From Streptomyces lasiicapitis (GTDB lineage: Bacteria > Actinomycetota > Actinomycetes > Streptomycetales > Streptomycetaceae): a DNA stretch of 64,000 nt. This document shows positions 30,046-38,088 of the stretch, piece after piece. Made by a program: the position numbers and the translations under genes. The notes below the pieces were generated by a model that ran no database searches, was not told where the DNA came from, and saw only the letters and a program-made list of their open reading frames with translations. The stretch lies in assembly GCF_014646335.1 (NCBI RefSeq), contig NZ_BMNG01000012.1, positions 268,809 to 332,808 of the forward strand, in the 5' to 3' direction. Numbering within the stretch: position 1 is the first letter of the stretch; each line of letters begins with the position of its first letter.

Positions 30046-30300
30046 CTAGACGGTCGAGTGCAGCCGCAGCGTCCGCACCCCGCCCCCGGTGAGGAGCTCG
30101 ACGATGCGCTCGCCGGCGGGCTTGCGCACGGAGTTGCCGCACTCCGGGCAGGTGAAGGAGTAGAAGGTGGTGCGCCGGCTAGCGCCGATGGCCAGGCGCA
30201 GCGCCCCCGCGGACAGTTCGAAACGGGCGCGGCACTCGGGGCAGGCGGCCTTGAAGAGGACCGCGGCCACTGAATGGGGCGAAAGAGGCATCAGTGACAT
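30046..30300 (-). CDS. Small zinc-ribbon protein of unknown function
   Basis: An 84-residue protein with two CxxC pairs, Cys20/Cys23 (ACPECRARF) and Cys51/Cys54 (TCPECGNSV), which should bind one zinc ion. ATG 30300 is chosen with GAGGAG 11 nt upstream; a TTG at 30309 is possible but sits 2 nt from the same element. It lies between pafC and the small membrane protein, all leftward. Function unknown; a role in RNA or DNA binding or as a regulator is only a guess. Confidence 0.75.
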   Translation of the reverse strand: MSLMPLSPHSVAAVLFKAACPECRARFELSAGALRLAIGASRRTTFYSFTCPECGNSVRKPAGERIVELLTGGGVRTLRLHSTV

Positions 30301-30323
30301 ACTGGGCAATTCTCCTCGGCTCT

Positions 30324-30403
30324 GCGGCTCTGCTCTCAGCTCCGCGGTTCTGCTCTGCTCGGCTCAGCTCTGCGGTTCTGTTCCGCTCAGCCCTGCGGTT
30401 CTG
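30324..30403. repeat. Cluster of GCGGTTCTG-type repeats at the pafC 3' end
   Basis: GCGG(T/C)TCTG occurs at 30324-30332, 30344-30352, 30372-30380 and 30395-30403, interspersed with CTCAGC, CTCTGC and similar units. The array covers the last codons of pafC and the short spacer to the zinc-ribbon gene. Confidence 0.75.
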
Positions 30404-31355
30404 CTCCGCCGTCGTACGCCGCCAGCGCCTCGCGGGCCGCGCTGCGGGCGCTGTCCGCCAGGTCCTGGGGCGAGACGATGTGGCCCTCGCGGCCCAGGCG
30501 CAGCGCGAGGCGGCGCAGGGAGGCCGGGTCGGGGGTGCGCAGCGTGATGCGCAGGCCGCCCTCGGGGAGCTCTTCCGCGCTGTCGTGGGGGTAGTACTCG
30601 GCGACCCAGCGGCCGCCGGGGCCCACCTCCACCACGACCTCGGGGTCCTCGGCGGCGGGCTGCACCAGGCTCTCGGAGAGGTCCCGCAGCTCCATCTCGG
30701 GCGGCGCGGACGGCTCGTCCAGGATCTTGATCTCGGCGACCCGGTCGAGCCGGAAGGTGCGGCGCGCCTCGGAGCGGCGGCACCACGCCTCCACGTAGGT
30801 GTGGCCGACGCTGACGAGCCGGATCGGGTCGATCTCGCGCTCGCTGAGCTGGTCGCGGGCCGGGGAGTAGTAACGGATCCAGAGTCTGCGCCGCTCGGAG
30901 ATGGCGCGGTCCACGTCGGCGAAGACGCCGCCCTCGGACTCGAAGGTGACCGAGAGCCGGGAGCTTGCCCCGGCCGCCTCGCCCGCGGCCTCCTCCAGCT
31001 TCGCCGTGGCGCGCAGCAGCGCGAGCCGGTCGCTCTCGCGCAGCCCCGGCAGCGTGGAGACCGCGCGGGCGGCCACGAGCAGCGCCGTGGCCTCGTCCGC
31101 GGCGAGTCTGAGCGGCTCGGCGACATCGTCGGGGTTGTGCCACCAGATGCGGTCGCCGTCCGTGTCGATGTCGAGGAGATCACCCCCGCGGAAGCTGGTC
31201 CCGCACAGCGGCAGCACGTCCAGGTCGGAGATCAGCTCGTCCTGGGTGATGCCGAAGGCCCGTGCGACGTCACCGACGCGGGCGCCGGGGCGCTCACGCA
31301 GATAGGTCACCAGGGACAGCATCCGCCTGGTCTGGTCGATGGCGTTCGTGGCCAT
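30387..31355 (-). CDS. pafC: WYL-domain regulator PafC
   Basis: A 322-residue protein: N-terminal winged helix (QTRRMLSLVTYLRERPGARVGDVARAFGI, shown in part), a WYL domain (RRLWIRYYSPARDQLSEREIDPIRLV) and a WCX extension ending LGREGHIVSPQDLADSAR. ATG 31355 has GAGGGGAAG upstream and lies 13 bp after the pafB stop. With PafB it forms the PafBC transcriptional activator of the LexA-independent DNA-damage response in mycobacteria; despite the name it is not part of the proteasome. Confidence 0.93.
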   Translation of the reverse strand: MATNAIDQTRRMLSLVTYLRERPGARVGDVARAFGITQDELISDLDVLPLCGTSFRGGDLLDIDTDGDRIWWHNPDDVAEPLRLAADEATALLVAARAVSTLPGLRESDRLALLRATAKLEEAAGEAAGASSRLSVTFESEGGVFADVDRAISERRRLWIRYYSPARDQLSEREIDPIRLVSVGHTYVEAWCRRSEARRTFRLDRVAEIKILDEPSAPPEMELRDLSESLVQPAAEDPEVVVEVGPGGRWVAEYYPHDSAEELPEGGLRITLRTPDPASLRRLALRLGREGHIVSPQDLADSARSAAREALAAYDGGAEPQG

Positions 31356-31368
31356 TGCTCGCTTCCCC

Positions 31369-32385
31369 TCAGCCCTTGGCCACGGCGCGCAGCCGGTCCA
31401 CGACGTCGGCCCGCAGCTCGGCGGGCTCCAGGACCACCACGTCGGGCCCGAACTCCACCAGCCAGGCGTCGAGCCCGTGCCCGTACGGAATCTCCAACTC
31501 GTCCCAGCCCTCGCCGAGTTCCCGCGAGCCCACGGCCTTCGCTCGCAGCGGATATCCGGCACCCTTGCGCAGCCGGATCAGGGCGGTGCGGTCCGCGCTC
31601 TCCCCGGCCCAGCTCGCCACGGTCTCGCGGACGGTGACCACGTCGGGCACGTCGGCCCGGAACTTGCCCGCGCGCGAGCGGACCTTGCCGGTGATGCGGG
31701 AGAGCCGGAAGACGCGCTCGGCCTCCCGGTCGCGGTCCCAGCCCGCCAGGTACCAGTGACCGCGCCAGCACTCCAGGGCCCACGGCTCGACATGACGCGG
31801 CTCGGGGCGCGCGGCGGTGGCCTTGCGGTAGTCGAAGACGACGGAGCGCCGGTCGCGGCAGGCGAGCATCAGGGGCTCGAACGAGGCCTCGTGCACGGGG
31901 ATGCGCGGCTCCAGGGCGCCGTGCGCCTCGTACGGGTCGACGTCCTCGGGCAGTCCGGCGGCGCGCAGCTTCTGCAGTGCGCCGCTCGCGGCGCCCGCGA
32001 GCCGGGCCTGCTGCCACACCTTCGCGGCGAGGCCGAGCGCGGCGGCCTCCTCGGCGTCCAGCGTGATGGGCGGCAGCCGGTTGCTGTCGCGGCGGGCGAG
32101 ATAGCCCACCTCGCCGTCCAGGTTCTCCACCGTCTCGATGACCAGGCCGAGTTCGCGCAGGTCGTCCTTGTCGCGCTCGAACATCCGGTTGAAGGAGTCC
32201 TCGGACCCGCTCGACGCCCCGGAGAGCGCGGACCGGCCCGGCCCGAAGGCCGCTCCAGGACCCGGCCCGAACGCCTCGACGTAGGCCTCGATGGACTCGC
32301 GCAGCTCGCGCTTGCTGAGCGGCCGCCTCGTCCCGAGCAGACACAGCGCCAGATTCATCAGCCGCTCGGCCTTGGCAATGGCCAT
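31369..32385 (-). CDS. pafB: WYL-domain regulator PafB
   Basis: A 338-residue partner of PafC with the same layout: winged helix (AERLMNLALCLLGTRRPLSKRELRE in part), WYL domain (RRSVVFDYRKATAARPEPRHVEPW, WYLAGWDRDREAERVFRLSRI) and WCX end (GHGLDAWLVEFGPDVVVLEPAEL). ATG 32385 has AGAAAGG upstream; the frame is open further but the next start is not supported. A Gly/Ser/Pro-rich insertion (residues ~40-65) separates HTH and WYL parts. It is the first gene of the pafBC unit. Confidence 0.93.
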   Translation of the reverse strand: MAIAKAERLMNLALCLLGTRRPLSKRELRESIEAYVEAFGPGPGAAFGPGRSALSGASSGSEDSFNRMFERDKDDLRELGLVIETVENLDGEVGYLARRDSNRLPPITLDAEEAAALGLAAKVWQQARLAGAASGALQKLRAAGLPEDVDPYEAHGALEPRIPVHEASFEPLMLACRDRRSVVFDYRKATAARPEPRHVEPWALECWRGHWYLAGWDRDREAERVFRLSRITGKVRSRAGKFRADVPDVVTVRETVASWAGESADRTALIRLRKGAGYPLRAKAVGSRELGEGWDELEIPYGHGLDAWLVEFGPDVVVLEPAELRADVVDRLRAVAKG

Positions 32386-32445
32386 CGACGCCCTTTCTCT
32401 CTCCCGATCGACGACCGTACCGCTACGGCGTGTCGTGGCAAAAGC

Positions 32446-32479
32446 CGAGGGCCCATGCCGCGGTTGGCACGGGCCCTCG
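32446..32479 (-). terminator. Stem-loop after the cytosolic FKBP gene
   Basis: CGAGGGCCC (32446-32454) pairs with GGGCCCTCG (32471-32479); an inner TGCC/GGCA extends the stem after one mismatch. It lies 53 bp beyond the FKBP stop and separates that unit from pafBC. Confidence 0.75.
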
Positions 32480-32531
32480 ACGGACACTTCCGGTCGGACG
32501 TGGACACGTCCGGGAGTGGCTCAGGGGTGAC

Positions 32532-32906
32532 TCAGACCGCGACCAGGTCGCAGACGAAGATCAGCGTCTCGCCCGGGGCGATGCGGCCGCCGCCGGCGCC
32601 ACGGTCGCCGTACGCCAGGTGGGCCGGGATGGTCAGCTCGCGACGGCCGCCGACCTTCATGCCCTGCACGCCCTGGTCCCAGCCGGAAATGACCTGGCCG
32701 GCGCCGAGCTGGAACTCCAGCGGATTGCCGCGGTTCCAGGACGCGTCGAACTCCTCGCCGGTCGAGAAGGCCACGCCCACGTAGTGGACCTTGACGAAGT
32801 CGCCCGCCTTGGCGACGGCGCCCTCGCCCTCCCAGATGTCCTTGATCTGCAGCTCGGCGGGGGGCTCACCGACGGGGAAGTCGACCTCGGGCTTGTCGAT
32901 GCTCAC
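32532..32906 (-). CDS. FKBP-type peptidyl-prolyl isomerase (cytosolic)
   Basis: A 124-residue single-domain FK506-binding protein: VKVHYVGVAFSTGEEFDASW, then VISGWDQGVQGMKVGGRRELTIP, then LAYGDRG and LIFVCDLV. Start GTG 32906 follows AGGAGTT. No signal peptide. It lies 63 bp downstream of a second, exported FKBP gene and probably shares its transcript. Confidence 0.95.
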   Translation of the reverse strand: MSIDKPEVDFPVGEPPAELQIKDIWEGEGAVAKAGDFVKVHYVGVAFSTGEEFDASWNRGNPLEFQLGAGQVISGWDQGVQGMKVGGRRELTIPAHLAYGDRGAGGGRIAPGETLIFVCDLVAV

Positions 32907-32969
32907 GAATAACTCCTGCTCATGTACGTAATGGGCAACCGGGACAGTCTCGCATCCGTCCCGCGGGGG

Positions 32970-33965
32970 TCACATCTTGGCGAGGATGTCCACGGAGAAG
33001 ACCAGCGTGGAGTCCTTCTTGATGGGGCTGCCCTGCGGCGGCTTGTCCGCGTACCCCTCCTTCGGGGGTACGACGACCAGCACGCGGCTGCCGACCTTCT
33101 TGCCCTTCAGGCCCTCGCGCCAGCCGGGGATGACCTGCGCAAGCGCGAACTGCGCGAGCTGCTTCCTCTTGTACGAGGAGTCGAACTCCTTGCCGTCGGC
33201 CCACAGCACGCCCTCGTACTGGCAGAGGAGGGTGTCGGCCTCCTTGACCTCGTCGCCGTCGCCCTCGATGACGTAGCTCGACTCGACCTTGGTCGGGGCG
33301 TCCGTCTTCGGGATGGTGATCTTGGGGGCCTTGCCGTCGGTGTTCGTACCGATCTTCGGCAGGTCCTTGTTGTCCTGCGCGACGTCCTTGCCCTTGGCGG
33401 AGCTGTTCGGGCCGTAGGTGTTCACGATGTCGACGACGAACACGAGGGTGTCCGTGCCCTTGATGCCCGCCTGCTTGTTGCCCTGCTTGCCGTAGCCCAG
33501 CTCCGGCGGGATGGCCAGCTCGACGCGGCTGTCGACCTTCTTGCCGACCAGACCCTGGTCCCAGCCCGGGATGACCTGGCCGACGCCGATCGGGAAGATC
33601 GTCGGCGCCTTGCGGTCGTACGAATTGTCGAAGACCTTGGCCGTGTTCCAGATCTGACCGAGATAGTGGGCCTGGAGATAGTCCCCCTTGGCGACCTCGA
33701 CGCCCTTGCCCGCGATGAGCGTCTTCACGGCGAGGTCGGACGACGGCTTGCCGGAGCCCTTGGCGACCGTGGGCTTCTCGCCGAACTTGGTGCCCTTGGT
33801 CACGTCGGGCACAGGTCCGTCGACGATCTTCGCCTTCGGCGGCGCCGAATTGGAAGGGGACGGGCTGTCCTTGGACTTGGCCTTGTCGGACTTGTCGTCG
33901 TCGCCGCATCCGGCCAGGGTCAGCAGGCCGGCCGGAACGGCCAGGAGAAGTGAGCGTCGGCGCAC
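32970..33965 (-). CDS. Lipoprotein with two FKBP domains
   Basis: A 331-residue exported peptidyl-prolyl isomerase. VRRRSLLLAVPAGLLTLAGC is a lipoprotein signal with the lipobox LAGC. A charged linker follows, then two FKBP domains: residues ~130-235 (VIPGWDQGLVGKKVDSRVEL) and ~255-331 (VIPGWREGLKGKKVGSRVLV). The second lacks several FKBP active-site aromatics, for example Trp-Arg in place of Trp-Asp, and may be structural. GTG 33965 is fixed by the lipoprotein signal. It should help fold secreted proteins at the membrane. Confidence 0.92.
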   Translation of the reverse strand: MRRRSLLLAVPAGLLTLAGCGDDDKSDKAKSKDSPSPSNSAPPKAKIVDGPVPDVTKGTKFGEKPTVAKGSGKPSSDLAVKTLIAGKGVEVAKGDYLQAHYLGQIWNTAKVFDNSYDRKAPTIFPIGVGQVIPGWDQGLVGKKVDSRVELAIPPELGYGKQGNKQAGIKGTDTLVFVVDIVNTYGPNSSAKGKDVAQDNKDLPKIGTNTDGKAPKITIPKTDAPTKVESSYVIEGDGDEVKEADTLLCQYEGVLWADGKEFDSSYKRKQLAQFALAQVIPGWREGLKGKKVGSRVLVVVPPKEGYADKPPQGSPIKKDSTLVFSVDILAKM

Positions 33966-34028
33966 GGTGGGGGCCTCGTATCGATCGATCTTGTGGGTTG
34001 GCGTGCGCGCAACTCTACGCAGTGAGAA

Positions 34029-34057
34029 GGGCGCCGTACGAGGAACGTACGGCGCCC
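34029..34057 (-). terminator. Perfect 12-bp stem-loop after pafA
   Basis: GGGCGCCGTACG (34029-34040) pairs with CGTACGGCGCCC (34046-34057) across AGGAA, 93 bp beyond the pafA stop. Confidence 0.8.
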
Positions 34058-34149
34058 CGCGTTGCGTTCCCACAACGCCCCGGCGTCTCACTGGCCACAA
34101 ACCGCCCTGTCACCGACCACGGGCCGGTCGCACGGCGGCCGACCGCGGC

Positions 34150-35511
34150 TCACATTCCGGCGATCAGCTTCTCCACCCGGTCGTCGACGGAGCGGAACGG
34201 GTCCTTGCACAACACCGTGCGCTGCGCCTGGTCGTTCAGCTTCAGGTGGACCCAGTCCACCGTGAAGTCCCGGCGCTGCTCCTGAGCACGGCGGATGAAG
34301 TCGCCGCGCAGCCGCGCGCGGGTGGTCTGCGGCGGCACCGACTTGCCCTCGAAGATCTTCAAGTCGTTGCAGATGCGGGCGGCTTGGCCCTTCCTCTCCA
34401 GGAGGTAGTACAACCCGCGGCGGCGGTGGATGTCGTGGTACGCGAGGTCTATCTGCGCGACCCTCGGGTGCGACATCGTCATATTGTTCTTGGCCCGATA
34501 CCGCTCGATGAGCTTGTACTTCATCACCCAGTCGATCTCGGTGCCGATGCGGTCCAGGTCCTCGCTCTCGATCGAGTCGAGCGTGCGCCCCCAGAGCTCG
34601 AGGACCTGCTCGACCGTGCCCGTGCGGATGCCGCGGCGCTCGACGAAGTCGACCGCCTTCTCGTAGTACTCCCGCTGCACCTCGAGGGCGGAGGCCTCCC
34701 GGCCGCTGGCCAGGCGGACCTTGCGGCGGCCCGTGATGTCGTGGCTGACCTCGCGGATGGCCCGGATCGGGTTCTCCAGCGTCAGGTCCCGCATCACCGT
34801 GCCCGCTTCGATCATCCGCAGCACGAGATCGGTCGCGCCGACCTTCAGGAGCATGGTCGTCTCGGACATGTTCGAGTCGCCGACGATCACATGCAGTCGG
34901 CGATAGCGCTCTGCGTCCGCGTGCGGTTCGTCACGCGTATTGATGATCGGCCTTGAGCGTGTCGTCGCCGACGACACACCCTCCCAGATGTGCTCCGCGC
35001 GCTGGCTCACGCAGTACACCGCGCCGCGCGGGGTCTGCAGCACCTTGCCGGCACCGCACAGCAACTGCCGTGTGACGAGGAACGGAATGAGGATGTCCGC
35101 GAGACGCGAGAACTCTCCGTGCCGGGCCACGAGATAGTTCTCGTGGCAACCATAGGAGTTTCCCGCCGAGTCGGTGTTGTTCTTGAAGAGATAGACGTCG
35201 CCCGCGATTCCCTCCTCGTGCAGGCGGCGTTCGGCGTCGACGAGCAGGCCTTCCAGAATGCGCTCGCCGGCCTTGTCGTGGGTCACCAGCTCGGTCACGT
35301 TGTCACACTCGGGTGTCGCGTATTCCGGGTGTGAACCCACGTCGAGATACAGGCGGGCGCCGTTCCGCAGAAAGACGTTGCTGCTGCGGCCCCATGACAC
35401 AACACGGCGGAAGAGGTAGCGCGCCACTTCGTCAGGCGACAGACGGCGCTGTCCCCTGAACGTGCACGTGACGCCGTACTCGTTCTCCAGCCCGAAAATG
35501 CGGCGGTCCAT
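34150..35511 (-). CDS. pafA: Pup-protein ligase PafA
   Basis: A 453-residue carboxylate-amine ligase related to glutamine synthetase. The N-terminal RIFGLENEYGVTC holds the conserved Glu, followed by NGARLYLDVGSHPEYATPEC, YLFKNNTDSAGNSYGCHENYLV and NTRDEPHADAERYRRLHVIVGDSN, all PafA/Dop hallmarks. The extra Dop loop seen in the paralogue at 40767-42278 is absent, so this is the ligase. It couples the Pup C-terminal Glu to lysines of target proteins. Only 9 bp separate it from an MFS transporter gene upstream, an unusual operon partner. Confidence 0.96.
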   Translation of the reverse strand: MDRRIFGLENEYGVTCTFRGQRRLSPDEVARYLFRRVVSWGRSSNVFLRNGARLYLDVGSHPEYATPECDNVTELVTHDKAGERILEGLLVDAERRLHEEGIAGDVYLFKNNTDSAGNSYGCHENYLVARHGEFSRLADILIPFLVTRQLLCGAGKVLQTPRGAVYCVSQRAEHIWEGVSSATTRSRPIINTRDEPHADAERYRRLHVIVGDSNMSETTMLLKVGATDLVLRMIEAGTVMRDLTLENPIRAIREVSHDITGRRKVRLASGREASALEVQREYYEKAVDFVERRGIRTGTVEQVLELWGRTLDSIESEDLDRIGTEIDWVMKYKLIERYRAKNNMTMSHPRVAQIDLAYHDIHRRRGLYYLLERKGQAARICNDLKIFEGKSVPPQTTRARLRGDFIRRAQEQRRDFTVDWVHLKLNDQAQRTVLCKDPFRSVDDRVEKLIAGM

Positions 35512-35520
35512 GACTGAACA

Positions 35521-36780
35521 TTACGCCCGATGCCCCGCACTGAAACCGGGTTCGGCGGCACCGTTTCGATCAGTTTCCGATGAACCCTCAACAGTCCCGC
35601 CCGCAGGCCCGGTACCGAACGCCCGCCGCGTGCACACGAGCACCACCAGCGCCGCGGCCCCCGCGAGCCCCGGAACGGCGAACGCCCACTGCGTCCCGCC
35701 CCACTCGACCACCGGCCCGCCCGCCGCCGTCCCCACGGACGTGCCCACCGTGAAGGTGGTCACCAGCCACGAGAACGCCTCCGTCACCGTGCCCCGGGGC
35801 GCGTGCCGGTCCACCACGATGAACGCGCACGCGAGCGCCGGCGCGAGGAACACACCCGCGAGCGCCGTCAGCGCCACCATCCCCACCGCGCCCGGCGTCA
35901 TCACCAACGGCACATAACAGAGCGCGAGCAGCGCGACGAGCACCACAAGACGCCGCTCCGGTACGCCACTCCACTGCCGCGCCCCATAGACCGAGCCGCC
36001 GAGCAGCGCCCCGAGCCCCAGGCCCGCCATCATCCACCCGTACACCGCGTCACCGCCGTGCCCGTCCGCGTACGACACACCCGCCACCGTGATGGCGCCA
36101 AGGGCCGTACCGACGAACAGGAACGCCCCGAGCAGCGCGAGCAGCCCCGGCGAGCGCAGCGCGCCGAGCCAGTGCGCCTCGCGCGGCGCGGAGCGCCACG
36201 CGCGCGAGGGCCGCGACACCACCACAGAGAGCGCGCCGAGCACACCGATCAGGTTCACCACGAGCAGCGCGGCGCTCGCCGACCACAGCGACACCAACCC
36301 CGTGACGAGCAACGGCCCCACGGTGAACATGACTTCCTGCGCCACCGCGTCCATCGCGTACGCCGTGTGGACCTGCCCCTCCTTGTGCAGCACGTCCGGC
36401 CACAGCGCCCGCAGGCCGCCTTCCAAGGGCGGCGTGAACAGACCGGCCACCACCATCGCGGCGTAGGCGACGGCGAGCGTGTCCGGTCCGGTGAACGCGA
36501 AGGCCGCCATGCCGAGCGCGGAGACGACCGCCGACGGCAGCATCACGCGCGGCTGGCCGTAGAGGTCCACGAGCCGCCCGAGCAGCGGCTGACCCACGGC
36601 GGTCGCCACTCCGTAGACCGCTGCCAGCGCCCCGGCCAGGCTGTACGTCCCGTCCTCCGCGCGGACGAAGAGCACGATGGCGATCGCCGCCGTGGCGTTC
36701 GGCAGCCGGCCCACCAGGGTGCCCACAAGGAGCCGCGTCGCGTACCGCGCGCGCAGGATCTCGCCGTATCCGGAAGCCAT
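35521..36780 (-). CDS. MFS transporter upstream of pafA
   Basis: A 419-residue major facilitator with about 10-12 hydrophobic segments (GQPLLGRLVDLYGQPRVMLP is the loop 2-3 motif; PSRAWRSAPREAHW the central loop). It begins MASGYGEILRARYATRLL, typical of small drug/sugar efflux MFS proteins of actinobacteria. ATG 36780 has GAGAG upstream. The stop is 9 bp before pafA, so they are likely co-transcribed. A LacI-type gene is divergent, with an inverted repeat between them. Substrate unknown. Confidence 0.88.
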   Translation of the reverse strand: MASGYGEILRARYATRLLVGTLVGRLPNATAAIAIVLFVRAEDGTYSLAGALAAVYGVATAVGQPLLGRLVDLYGQPRVMLPSAVVSALGMAAFAFTGPDTLAVAYAAMVVAGLFTPPLEGGLRALWPDVLHKEGQVHTAYAMDAVAQEVMFTVGPLLVTGLVSLWSASAALLVVNLIGVLGALSVVVSRPSRAWRSAPREAHWLGALRSPGLLALLGAFLFVGTALGAITVAGVSYADGHGGDAVYGWMMAGLGLGALLGGSVYGARQWSGVPERRLVVLVALLALCYVPLVMTPGAVGMVALTALAGVFLAPALACAFIVVDRHAPRGTVTEAFSWLVTTFTVGTSVGTAAGGPVVEWGGTQWAFAVPGLAGAAALVVLVCTRRAFGTGPAGGTVEGSSETDRNGAAEPGFSAGHRA

Positions 36781-36826
36781 CAGTGCGCTCTCCTCGCCCC
36801 GCCCGCGCGCCGTGGCGCCTCACGTT

Positions 36827-36855
36827 GTACGTATAACTTAGAGGGTCATACGTAC
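36827..36855. promoter_or_regulatory. Inverted repeat in the MFS/LacI divergent spacer
   Basis: GTACGTAT (36827-36834) and ATACGTAC (36848-36855) are perfect inverted 8-mers around a 13-bp AT-rich centre, about 50 bp before the MFS start. This fits a promoter-operator for the MFS-pafA unit. Confidence 0.45.
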
Positions 36856-36987
36856 CATGTGCGCTGTCCAGCGGTCCACCGATCCTCCGATGAGCCGTCG
36901 GACGAGGCCCACGGGATCCACCGGGTCTCACCGCACACGACCACCGCCCCGGCAGCTCCCGGGGCCCACAGCGAGCAGGAGGCGTCC

Positions 36988-38022
36988 GTGGCCGGACCCC
37001 AGCGCGAGACCGCGGACCCCCGCCCCACCAGCCGCGACGTCGCCCGTGCCGCCGGCGTCTCGCAGGCCACCGTCTCCCTGGTCCTCGGCGACAAATGGCA
37101 GGGCCGCGTCGCCGAACGCACCGCGGAACGCGTCCGCGCCGCCGCCCGCGAGCTCGGCTACCGCCCGAACCTCGCCGCCCGCAACCTCCGCCTCGGCCGC
37201 ACCCGCACCGCCCTCCTCGTCGTGCCCGCGCTCACCAACGAGTTCTTCGCCCGCGTCCACACCGGCGCCGCCCGCGTCGCCGCCCGTCACGGCTTCGGCG
37301 TCGTCCTCTACCCCGCCCCGGACGTCACCGCCCCGGCCCGCGACCCCTTCGACTCCGCCCGCGCCTCCCTGGACGGCGTCCTGGCGTCCTCCATGGCCTC
37401 CGAAGCCCTCGCGACCATCCGCGGCGACGAACTCCCCCTCGTCATGCTCGACAGCGACCCCGCCCACAGCCTCGGCGCCGCCACCGTCAACCTCGACATC
37501 GCCGACGGCATGCGCCAGGCCGCGGAACACCTGCTCGCCCTCGGCCACCGCGACCTCCTGCACCTGGCCGCCGACGTCAGCTCCTGGACCTTCGACGTAC
37601 GCCGCGACGCCCTCACCGCGGCGGTGGCGGGCACCGGCGCGACCGTACGCACCGCCAGGGCCGCCCTCGCCGTCGACGACGCCCGCACCGCCACGGAGGC
37701 CGCGCTCACCGCGCCGGGACCCCGGCCCACCGCCGTCATCTGCGACGACGACGTGCTCGCCGCGGGTGCCTGCAAGGCCGCGCGCCGGCTCGGCCTGCAC
37801 GTGCCCGACGACCTCAGCGTCACCGGCTTCGACGACCTCACCCTCGCCACCGCCGTCGAACCCGAACTCACCACCGTCGCCCTGCCCGCCGAACGCTTCG
37901 GGGAGCAGGGCATGGACACCCTCATCGCCGTACTCGGCGGCCGCACCCCCGCACCGGAGCCGCTGCCCGTGGACCTCATCGTCCGCGGCTCCACAGCACA
38001 GAGCCCCGCGGCCCGACGCTGA
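36988..38022 (+). CDS. LacI-family transcriptional regulator
   Basis: A 344-residue LacI/PurR protein. The HTH and hinge (TSRDVARAAGVSQATVSLVLG, split; ERVRAAARELGYRPNLAARNL) open the protein, followed by a sugar-binding-like effector domain (TRTALLVVPALTNEFFARV; VTGFDDLTLATAVEPELTTV). GTG 36988 lies 5 nt after AGGAGG. It is divergent from the MFS gene and probably controls it; since pafA lies 9 bp after that gene, it may also touch pupylation. Confidence 0.92.
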   Translation: MAGPQRETADPRPTSRDVARAAGVSQATVSLVLGDKWQGRVAERTAERVRAAARELGYRPNLAARNLRLGRTRTALLVVPALTNEFFARVHTGAARVAARHGFGVVLYPAPDVTAPARDPFDSARASLDGVLASSMASEALATIRGDELPLVMLDSDPAHSLGAATVNLDIADGMRQAAEHLLALGHRDLLHLAADVSSWTFDVRRDALTAAVAGTGATVRTARAALAVDDARTATEAALTAPGPRPTAVICDDDVLAAGACKAARRLGLHVPDDLSVTGFDDLTLATAVEPELTTVALPAERFGEQGMDTLIAVLGGRTPAPEPLPVDLIVRGSTAQSPAARR

Positions 38023-38039
38023 ACGCCGGGCCGCGGGGC
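38003..38039. terminator. Bidirectional stem-loop between lacI-type gene and prcA
   Basis: A 13-bp perfect GC stem (38003-38015 with 38027-38039) with an 11-nt loop spans the stop codon of the LacI-type gene and serves both convergent units. Confidence 0.75.
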
Positions 38040-38088
38040 CACGCACACACCGACCGGCTCCGTACGGGAGCCTGGGGCCGCGCCGGGA

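Noticed and set aside
35803..38022. A 739-codon frame that would extend the LacI regulator upstream
   Set aside because: Its first ~395 codons are antisense to the MFS gene; the GTG at 36988 has an AGGAGG and begins directly at the HTH.
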